The position numbers and the translations under genes are program-made. From an uncultured Bacteroidales bacterium (GTDB taxonomy: Bacteria; Bacteroidota; Bacteroidia; Bacteroidales; Paludibacteraceae), in the NCBI GenBank assembly GCA_903912795.1, contig CAIWIS010000508.1:1-9284 (forward strand): a DNA stretch of 9,284 nucleotides. Reading direction: 5' to 3'. Under the pieces are notes generated by a model, which was given only the letters and a program-made list of their open reading frames with translations, had not been told where the DNA came from and did no database searches. Shown one piece after another: positions 1 through 5,667 of this stretch. The stretch's first letter is position 1, and each line of letters starts with the position of its first letter.

Positions 1-117
1 AAATAACAGTATAAAAATTTGTTTACTTTTCATATTTCATTTAAATATTTATTTGAAATACAAAAATACAAAAAAATCAAATAATATTAAGTTGGCAAAC
101 TAAAGTAATCAATAAAT
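1..117. other. AT-rich upstream intergenic stretch
   Basis: No convincing coding sequence is seen here. The only structure noticed is an imperfect AT-rich dyad: TATTTCA at 33-39 and TGAAATA at 54-60 (7 bp stem, 14-base loop). It could be the 3' hairpin of a gene to the left of the window or an operator, but such dyads are common by chance in DNA this AT-rich. Confidence 0.3.
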
Positions 118-148
118 TTTGTAGATACATAAAAAAATACGTACTTTG
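118..148 (+). promoter_or_regulatory. Bacteroidota-type promoter of rpe
   Basis: TTTG at 118-121 is followed after 20 bases by TACTTTG at 142-148. The known Bacteroidota sigma-ABfr promoter is TTTG, about 19-21 bases, then TAnnTTTG; here the -7 box is one base short of consensus but the spacing is right. It ends about 21 bases before the rpe ATG at 170, which implies a very short leader and argues against the longer TTG-initiated reading from 146. Inference from motif and spacing only. Confidence 0.6.
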
Positions 149-169
149 TATAATAAATTATATCCAATT

Positions 170-823
170 ATGACCCGTATTATATCCCCTTCCATGCTTT
201 CGGCCGATTTTGGCAACCTTCAAACTATGTGTGAAATGATAAATGCGAGTGAAGCTGAATGGTTGCATTTTGATGTCATGGATGGTGTTTTTGTGCCAAA
301 CATCTCGTTCGGATTCCCTGTGATTGAAGCAGTTAAAAAACATTGCCAAAAAATGCTCGATGTGCATATAATGATAGTTGAACCCGAAAAATATGTACAG
401 CGTTTTGCAAAAGCAGGTGCCGGCATGCTTACTTTTCATTTCGAAGCAACACAACAACCTGATAAAGTAATTGAATTAATACGAGCCGAAGGTATACAAG
501 TAGGAATTTGTATAAATCCGGATATTCCGGTAAAAGCACTTGAACCTTTTATTAATCAAGTGGATATGGTGTTACTTATGTCGGTTTTTGCTGGTTTTGG
601 CGGACAAAAATTCATAGAAGAAACTTACAACCGTGTTGATGAACTTAAGGAAATGATTGAACGATTAAATCCAAATTGTTTGATTGAAATCGACGGAGGT
701 GTAACACTCGATAATGCGGCTAAACTCTATGCACATGGTGTAAATGTTTTGGTAGCTGGTAGCACCGTTTACAATGCTCCGAACCCGCAACAAATGATAA
801 TTGATTTGAAAAACGCTCTTTAA
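170..823 (+). CDS. rpe: Ribulose-phosphate 3-epimerase
   Basis: Interconverts D-ribulose 5-phosphate and D-xylulose 5-phosphate in the cytosolic pentose phosphate pathway. The 217-residue product is a normal-length single-domain TIM barrel. Visible family landmarks, numbered from the ATG at 170: SPSMLSADF at 6-14, HFDVMDG at 33-39 (metal-binding His33 and catalytic Asp35), DVHIMIVEP at 64-72 (metal-binding His66), GFGGQKFIE at 142-150, and IEIDGGV at 172-178 (metal-binding/catalytic Asp175). An in-frame TTG at 146 would add eight residues but lies inside the promoter -7 box, so the ATG directly before TRIISPS is preferred. One oddity: the usual MSVNPGFGGQ reads MSVFAGFGGQ. The gene ends directly against a GC-rich tandem repeat array. 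Assignment by motifs is very strong. Confidence 0.96.
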   Translation: MTRIISPSMLSADFGNLQTMCEMINASEAEWLHFDVMDGVFVPNISFGFPVIEAVKKHCQKMLDVHIMIVEPEKYVQRFAKAGAGMLTFHFEATQQPDKVIELIRAEGIQVGICINPDIPVKALEPFINQVDMVLLMSVFAGFGGQKFIEETYNRVDELKEMIERLNPNCLIEIDGGVTLDNAAKLYAHGVNVLVAGSTVYNAPNPQQMIIDLKNAL

Positions 824-1047
824 GCTTCGCGTTAATTGGGTGCTGCGCACGTTATTAGCTTCGCGTTATTGGGTGCTGCGCACGTTGTTAGCTTCGCGTT
901 ATTTGGGCTGCGCCGTTATTTGCTGCGCGTTATTTGGGCTGCGCCGTTGTTAGCTTCGCGTTATCAGGGCTGCGCCGTTATTAGCTTCGCGTTATGGGGT
1001 GCTGCGCCGTTATTTGCTGCGCGTTATTTGGGCTGCGCCGTTGTTTA
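824..1047. repeat. GC-rich tandem array of GCGNAGC mini-hairpin units
   Basis: Seven degenerate units of 31-34 nt start at 824, 858, 891, 922, 953, 984 and 1016. Each has two related halves about 16 nt long: one beginning GCTTCGCG (GCTGCGCG in units 4 and 7) followed by TTA, and one beginning GCTGCGC followed by CGTT or ACGTT. That gives 14 half-units spaced 15-18 nt. On the minus strand every half-unit contains GCGAAGC (5 copies) or GCGCAGC (9 copies). The array begins on the base after the rpe stop and ends about 55 bases before comEC. A 45-base stretch at 907-951 recurs exactly at 1001-1045, so part of the array expanded by duplicating a two-unit block. It is far more GC-rich than its surroundings. 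The open frame at 836-1048 is a by-product of the repeat. Function unknown. Confidence 0.9.
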
Positions 1048-1102
1048 GATATTTTCTCAATTTCATAATTTCTTGATTTCTGAATTACTAAATATTAACT
1101 GA

Positions 1103-3163
1103 ATGAATTTTTTGCAACGAACACCATTTTTTAGGCTATTCATAGCATTGGTGGCTGGCATTGTTTACTTTCGATATTTCGAAATATCAATATCAGCATT
1201 AATAGTTGCCAGTCTTTGTTCAGCAACCATCATAGTAGCTTCATTGTTTTTCAAGAAAACCGAAAATCAATTTCGGTTACGGTGGTTATTTGGTGTAGGC
1301 TCTTTTATGCTTTTGTTTATTCTAGGCTACTCACTAAGCTATATCAACGAATCCAAAGCCACATTCACTCCTTTAAACCAACAACGCACTTTCATTGTAA
1401 CAACCAAATCTGCTACACAAGAAAAACCAAAATCGTATAGATGCGAAGTTGAATTAAGTAAGGTTTTAATTAATAATAATTGGGAAAATGCTCAAGGTAA
1501 TGCAATTATTTATTTTGAGAAAAGTGATAAAGCCAAACAGTTATTAATCAACGACAAACTTATAATCAGAACTACGTTTAAAACACCACCCGGAAAAGAA
1601 AATCCAGGAGGATTTGATTATGCAGCCTATCTAAAACAAAATGGAATTGGGGCTACAGCATATCTTAACGCTACTGATTGGTATAAAACCAATGAACACA
1701 CAACATTCTCAATTGTACGACAAGCTAATATAGCACGTGCATATTTGCTTTCGATATACGAAAAATATGGCATTACGGATTATGAGTATGCTGTTTTGGC
1801 AGCACTCACTGTAGGTTATACCGACGACCTAAGTCCCGATTTACGTGCTAGTTACAGTGCTGCAGGCGCAATGCACATATTGTCGGTTAGCGGTTTACAT
1901 GTTGGGATAGTTTACGTTGTAATTGCGTTTTTGCTTAGTTTTCTAAAAAAAAATAGATTTCAATTGCTTTTAAGAGCTGTTTTGATTGTTCTATTCTTAT
2001 GGTCTTATGCTTTTATTACTGGTCTTTCACCTTCTGTAATTCGTTCGGCTTTTATGTTTTCGTTTGTTGCCATTGGTACTTCGCTTGAGCGCAAATCACA
2101 GATTTACAACACGGTTTTCATGTCGGCTTTTATAATGTTACTCATTGAGCCCAATTATTTATACAATATTGGATTTCAGTTAAGTTATACCGCCGTTTTA
2201 AGTATTGTAATTTTCCAAAAACCATTTGCCTCACTCCTACCCGTTCGCAGTAAATTAGCCGGTTGGTGCCGCGATTTACTAACCGTTTCCATAGCAGCTC
2301 AAATTGGAACCTTGCCATTTACATTGTTTTATTTTCAGCAGTTTCCAAATTATTTTTTACTTACAAACCTGATAGCTATACCATTATCGTCGATAATTAT
2401 TTATTTAGCGATGGCTTTGCTGGCTATTTCGTCCATCCCCGTAGTGGCTTCTTCTGTAGCATTCATACTTAAATGGGCATTATGGGCTCTTAATTTCTCC
2501 ATTGTCAGTATTTATGAATTACCCTATTCTACATCCATTTTTACATTGGATTTTATACAAATGCTACTTTTTGTTACAGCAATAACCTGCATTACAATGT
2601 ATTTTTATACAAAAAATGCTAAATCAATAATATTAGGTTTGATGGCGGCTTTGGGAATTTTGGGAATTTCATTGCAAGTAATTTACAGCACCTCTCAAAC
2701 TAATAAAATAATAGTTTATGCTTCGCAAAAGCACACACACATTAACTTTATCGAAAAGGGCAAAAATTATATTTTCACAAATAACGAAGAAGAATTAAAT
2801 AAAATTGCATTGCTTTACTGGAGGCAACATAAAATTGGAGAAACAAAAAACATCAACGAAACCAATTATTTTCGGAATAATTATGTGTTTTTTGCTGCTA
2901 AAAAAATTGCAATAGCTAAAAATGAATTTTGGACTAAAAAGTCACTCGCTTCGCCATTATCAGTTGATTTATTGATAATTGGCAATAAACTAAAACCAAA
3001 AGCGAAATATCTTTTTGAAAACATAAAACCAAAATTAGTAGTTGTGGATAAAACAATTTCGGCCTGGTATACCGAAAGTATTCGAAAAGCTTGCTCCGAA
3101 AAATCAATTGCATTTTATTCCGTTGCCGAAAGTGGTGCTTATGTTTACAGCAAAAATGATTAA
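1103..3163 (+). CDS. comEC: ComEC/Rec2-family DNA uptake channel protein, short form
   Basis: ComEC forms the inner-membrane channel that carries single-stranded DNA into the cytoplasm during natural transformation. The 686-residue product has two N-terminal hydrophobic helices (about 11-50) and a third near 63-80, then a soluble DUF4131-like region (about 85-205) including NPGGFDYAAYL at 167-177. The polytopic Competence domain follows (about 225-500), with HILSVSGLHVGI at 258-269, GLSPSVIRSAFMF at 307-319, GFQLSYTAVLSI at 357-368 and AAQIGTLPFTLFYFQQFP at 398-415. After a last helix near 508-528 the C-terminal ~155 residues are soluble. They resemble the end of the metallo-beta-lactamase-like domain of longer ComEC proteins (VDLLIIGNKL at 621-630, then KPKLVVVDK), but no HxHxDH or HHGS metal motif is present. 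The ATG at 1103 suits the hydrophobic N-terminus. Family membership is firm; a role in transformation is inference. Confidence 0.92.
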   Translation: MNFLQRTPFFRLFIALVAGIVYFRYFEISISALIVASLCSATIIVASLFFKKTENQFRLRWLFGVGSFMLLFILGYSLSYINESKATFTPLNQQRTFIVTTKSATQEKPKSYRCEVELSKVLINNNWENAQGNAIIYFEKSDKAKQLLINDKLIIRTTFKTPPGKENPGGFDYAAYLKQNGIGATAYLNATDWYKTNEHTTFSIVRQANIARAYLLSIYEKYGITDYEYAVLAALTVGYTDDLSPDLRASYSAAGAMHILSVSGLHVGIVYVVIAFLLSFLKKNRFQLLLRAVLIVLFLWSYAFITGLSPSVIRSAFMFSFVAIGTSLERKSQIYNTVFMSAFIMLLIEPNYLYNIGFQLSYTAVLSIVIFQKPFASLLPVRSKLAGWCRDLLTVSIAAQIGTLPFTLFYFQQFPNYFLLTNLIAIPLSSIIIYLAMALLAISSIPVVASSVAFILKWALWALNFSIVSIYELPYSTSIFTLDFIQMLLFVTAITCITMYFYTKNAKSIILGLMAALGILGISLQVIYSTSQTNKIIVYASQKHTHINFIEKGKNYIFTNNEEELNKIALLYWRQHKIGETKNINETNYFRNNYVFFAAKKIAIAKNEFWTKKSLASPLSVDLLIIGNKLKPKAKYLFENIKPKLVVVDKTISAWYTESIRKACSEKSIAFYSVAESGAYVYSKND

Positions 3164-3181
3164 AAAATCACTTTTTTTTGC

Positions 3182-3189
3182 TACTTTTG
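3182..3189 (+). promoter_or_regulatory. Probable -7 promoter box upstream of the DHH phosphoesterase gene
   Basis: TACTTTTG at 3182-3189 matches the Bacteroidota -7 consensus TAnnTTTG exactly, about 24 bases before the ATG at 3213, so transcription would begin a few bases downstream with a short leader. No TTTG box lies at the expected distance upstream; the nearest, at 3177-3180, is too close. Just before it, after the comEC stop, A6-TCAC-T8 at 3162-3179 could fold into a weak A/T hairpin. A separate transcription start for this gene is plausible, not shown. Confidence 0.4.
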
Positions 3190-3212
3190 TACTCAAATAA
3201 TAATGGACAAAA

Positions 3213-4238
3213 ATGATTTCGAAAATTATAGCTGAAGACCTGATTCACAAGACTCAAAAGGAGTTGAACAAGGCCGAAAAAATAGTGATTGTGGTTCATG
3301 TAGGCCCCGATGGCGATGCTATGGGTTCTTCGTTAGGTTTATGGCATTATTTAATGACGATTGAAAAAGAGCCTACTATAATTGTTCCGACTGCATTTCC
3401 AAACTTTTTGAAATGGATGCCAGGTTCTGAAAACGTTATGGTTTACGAAGAGAAAAAAGAAGCATGCGAACAAATTATTGCGAATGCTGAATTAATTTTC
3501 ACGCTCGACTTTAATGTCCCAAACCGTATGGCTAAAATGGAAGCTGCCATTATGAATGCCCCTGCTCCAAAGATTTTAGTCGACCACCATTTACATCCGG
3601 GCGATTATGCCAAGGTTACTATCTCTTACCCCGAAATATCATCGACCAGCGAGTTGGTTTTCAGACTTATATGTCGACTAGGTGATTTTTCGAAAATAAA
3701 TTTAGCTTGTGCCGAATGTATCTATACTGGCATGATGACCGATACAGGTGCTTTTACATACAACTCTAATAAACCTGAAATTTACACCATTATCAACGAA
3801 TTGATAAAACTTGGTGTAGATAAAGATGACATTTACCGTCGCGTTTTCAACAACTATTCGGCCGACCGCCTACGACTGATGGGATATGCACTTTATAAAA
3901 AAATGAAGATTTATCCGGAATACAAAGCTGCATTAATTACCCTTTCGCTTAAAGAATTGAAAGAATTTAATTTTCAGAATGGAGATGCTGAAGGATTGGT
4001 TAATATGCCACTATCGATTGATGGAGTTCTTTTTTCGGTTTTTATGCGCGAAGATCCGGATAAAATTAAAATCTCACTGCGCTCGCAAGGCACTTTTCCG
4101 GCAAACAAAGTCTCAGCCGACCTGTTTAATGGAGGCGGACATTTAAATGCTGCTGGAGGTGAGAGTTATACAACAATGAACGAAGCTATAAAGAAATTTG
4201 AAAATGCTTTAGCTGACTATAAAGATTTTATTGAATAA
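3213..4238 (+). CDS. nrnA: DHH/DHHA1 phosphoesterase (NrnA-type nanoRNase / pAp phosphatase)
   Basis: Members degrade 2-5 nt RNA fragments and/or dephosphorylate 3'-phosphoadenosine 5'-phosphate in the cytosol, using Mn2+. The 341-residue length is typical. DHH domain motifs are all present: VVHVGPDGDAMGSSLG at 27-42 (His29, Asp33, Asp35), the central aspartate in TLDFN at 97-101 (Asp99), the DHH signature at 124-126 within LVDHHLHPGD, and MTDTGAFTY at 175-183 (Asp177). The C-terminal DHHA1 domain shows RSQGTFPANKVSADLFNGGG from 290 and GGGHLNAAGG at 307-316, the nucleic-acid-binding signature. A small variation is HVGPDGDA, where many members have HxNPDGDA. The gene follows comEC closely, and the next gap holds an inverted repeat pair starting 1-2 bases after its stop. 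The family call is firm; the split between nanoRNase and pAp phosphatase activity cannot be read from sequence. Confidence 0.92.
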   Translation: MISKIIAEDLIHKTQKELNKAEKIVIVVHVGPDGDAMGSSLGLWHYLMTIEKEPTIIVPTAFPNFLKWMPGSENVMVYEEKKEACEQIIANAELIFTLDFNVPNRMAKMEAAIMNAPAPKILVDHHLHPGDYAKVTISYPEISSTSELVFRLICRLGDFSKINLACAECIYTGMMTDTGAFTYNSNKPEIYTIINELIKLGVDKDDIYRRVFNNYSADRLRLMGYALYKKMKIYPEYKAALITLSLKELKEFNFQNGDAEGLVNMPLSIDGVLFSVFMREDPDKIKISLRSQGTFPANKVSADLFNGGGHLNAAGGESYTTMNEAIKKFENALADYKDFIE

Positions 4239-4239
4239 A

Positions 4240-4342
4240 ACCCCACCCAACCTCCCCAAAGGGGAGGAGAAGTGCGTTTTTTAAACAGTTTTAAAAATGA
4301 TTTTTTGCATCTTTCCCCTCCTTTGGAGGGGTTAGGGGAGGT
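4240..4342. repeat. Inverted pair A of palindromic C/G-rich units (REPIN- or MITE-like)
   Basis: The left arm begins at 4240, just after the stop codon ending at 4238, and includes a perfect 7-bp hairpin CCTCCCC-AAA-GGGGAGG at 4251-4267. The right arm at 4315-4342 is in inverted orientation and has its own perfect hairpin CCCCTCC-TTT-GGAGGGG at 4315-4331, followed by TTAGGGGAGGT. Aligned without gaps over 28 positions, the left arm and the reverse complement of the right arm agree at 21 by my count. The spacer (about 47 bases) is AT-rich with no coding potential. Each arm is a C-rich outward tail plus an inward palindrome, as in the next two gaps. No clean T-tract directly follows either hairpin, so terminator function is doubtful. 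Confidence 0.8.
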
Positions 4343-4344
4343 GA
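4337..4344 (+). promoter_or_regulatory. Shine-Dalgarno-like sequence contributed by the repeat
   Basis: GGAGGTGA at 4337-4344 is fully complementary to the conserved 16S rRNA 3' tail (CACCTCC region) and ends 5 bases before the ATG at 4350, a workable spacing. It is mostly the outward tail of the right arm of the repeat pair. Bacteroidota ribosomes are known to make little use of Shine-Dalgarno pairing, so this may be coincidental. It supports ATG 4350 as the start over the upstream in-frame ATG at 4272. Confidence 0.4.
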
Positions 4345-4349
4345 AATAT

Positions 4350-5576
4350 ATGAAATATATAATAATTCTCGGTGATGGTATGGCAGATGAGCCTATAGCA
4401 TCGCTAAATAATAAAACCTGCTTACAAGCAGCCAATAAACCCAATATCGACAAAGTAGCGGCAAAGGGTCGTTGCGGATTGCTCGATACAATCCCAGCTG
4501 GATTTGCTCCTGGAAGCGAAATTGCCAATATGAGCGTTTTGGGTTACGACGTTCCCAAAGTTTTCGAAGGTCGTGGTTCGTTGGAGGCGGCAAGTATGGG
4601 TGTAGCAATAGCGGATGGCGAAATGGCCATGCGTTGCAACCTTATTTGTATTGAAGATAAAAAAATCAAGAATCACTCAGCCGGACATATCAGCAATGAA
4701 GAAGCCGAAGAGTTGATTCTTTTTTTACAAAAAGAACTTGGAAACGAGCAAGTTAATTTCTTTCCGGGCGTTTCGTACCGCCATTTATTGAAGATTAAAG
4801 GTGGCAAAAAACAACTAAAATGTACTCCGCCACACGATGTTCCAGGAACTCCGTATGCAGATGTAATGATTAAAGCTAAAAGTGATGATGCAAATGAAAC
4901 TGCCGATTTGTTGAATGATTTAATTCTTAAATCGCAAGTCTTGCTCGAAAATCACCCTGTAAATATTAAGCGTGCTGCAGCTGGAAAAGACAAAGCCAAC
5001 AGTATATGGCCATGGTCGCCTGGCTATAAACCCGACATGAAAACACTTTTGGAGTTATATAATCTCAAAAGTGGCTCGGTAATATCGGCAGTGGACTTAA
5101 TACGTGGCATTGGCGTATATGCAGGGCTTAAAATTATTGAAGTAGAAGGAATTACCGGACTTTGGAATACCAATTACGAAGGAAAAGCACAGGCTGCTAT
5201 CGAAGCACTCCGTACCGACGATTTTGTATATTTACATATCGAAGCCTCTGACGAAGCCGGACACGAAGGCGATGTGGATTTGAAAATCAAAACCATAGAA
5301 TATTTAGATTCTAGAGTTGTAAAACCAATTTTGGAGGAAGTATCAACTTGGACTGAACCCGTCACCATTGCTATTTTACCCGATCATCCAACGCCTTGTG
5401 CTATTAAAACACATACAAACAAACCAGTTCCGTTTATTATTTACCGAACTGGCGAAACACCCGATGAGGTGCAGGTTTACGACGAATTTGCTGTCGAAAA
5501 AGGAAGTTATGGATTGCTACGAGGCATGGAATTTATGCAAACATTGATAAAACCCCTAAGCCCTAATGGGGAATGA
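4350..5576 (+). CDS. Phosphoglycerate-mutase-like protein, proposed homoserine kinase analogue
   Basis: This 408-residue alkaline-phosphatase-superfamily protein resembles the archaeal-type cofactor-independent phosphoglycerate mutase (ApgM). Metal and active-site landmarks: ILGDGMADEP at 6-15 (Asp9), APGSEIANMSVLGYD at 53-67 (Ser56, candidate phospho-acceptor), HIEASDEAGHEGD at 297-309 (Asp301, His305), and LPDHPTPCAIKTHTNKPVPF at 343-362 (Asp345, His346). Family knowledge: Bacteroidota members of this branch lie beside threonine-pathway genes and have been proposed to replace the GHMP homoserine kinase ThrB. Here the next gene is thrC, which supports a threonine role over glycolysis, but no activity is shown. 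An in-frame ATG at 4272 would add 26 residues encoded by the repeat, so ATG 4350 is chosen. The last residues (KPLSPNGE) are encoded by the next repeat pair. Confidence 0.85.
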   Translation: MKYIIILGDGMADEPIASLNNKTCLQAANKPNIDKVAAKGRCGLLDTIPAGFAPGSEIANMSVLGYDVPKVFEGRGSLEAASMGVAIADGEMAMRCNLICIEDKKIKNHSAGHISNEEAEELILFLQKELGNEQVNFFPGVSYRHLLKIKGGKKQLKCTPPHDVPGTPYADVMIKAKSDDANETADLLNDLILKSQVLLENHPVNIKRAAAGKDKANSIWPWSPGYKPDMKTLLELYNLKSGSVISAVDLIRGIGVYAGLKIIEVEGITGLWNTNYEGKAQAAIEALRTDDFVYLHIEASDEAGHEGDVDLKIKTIEYLDSRVVKPILEEVSTWTEPVTIAILPDHPTPCAIKTHTNKPVPFIIYRTGETPDEVQVYDEFAVEKGSYGLLRGMEFMQTLIKPLSPNGE

Positions 5577-5660
5577 GGAATGCCAATTTTGAGTTTTATG
5601 TTTAATATCAGAAAATTTTAAGAAAAATACTAATTTATTTCCCCTTTAGGGGTTAAGGGT
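5552..5660. repeat. Inverted pair B of palindromic C/G-rich units
   Basis: The left arm at 5552-5571 overlaps the end of the apgM-like gene, whose stop is at 5574-5576. The right arm at 5641-5660 is inverted and contains CCCCTTTAGGGG at 5641-5652, ending 7 bases before the thrC ATG. The arms agree at 17 of 20 positions as inverted copies. They are a shorter version of the units in the neighbouring gaps, sharing the AACCCCT...AGGGG core. The AT-rich spacer of about 69 bases has no coding potential and no convincing promoter. Confidence 0.7.
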
Positions 5661-5667
5661 CGTTTAT

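Noticed and set aside
146..169. TTG-initiated extension of rpe
   Set aside because: The codon lies inside the promoter -7 box, and the added residues (YNKLYPI) are not part of the family, which starts near TRIISPS.
824..1047. CRISPR array
   Set aside because: Units are contiguous and degenerate, with no unique spacers between identical repeats and no cas genes nearby.
836..1048. 70-codon open frame across the tandem array
   Set aside because: It only reads through the repeats. The units have mixed lengths (31-34 nt), so no peptide period is kept, and there is no recognisable domain.
4251..4267. Intrinsic terminator after the DHH phosphoesterase gene
   Set aside because: The stem is perfect, but the next T-run begins about 9 bases later, and the same stem occurs inverted before gene starts, so it fits a repeat unit better.
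4272..4349. N-terminal extension of the apgM-like protein from ATG 4272
   Set aside because: The 26 extra residues are encoded by the repeat and its spacer. The family N-terminus (KYIIILGDGMADEP) starts at the ATG at 4350.
4217..4528. Minus-strand 103-codon open frame
   Set aside because: It covers the repeat pair and the antisense of the apgM-like gene start. Its TSPPLWGGW-like peptide is simply translated repeat.
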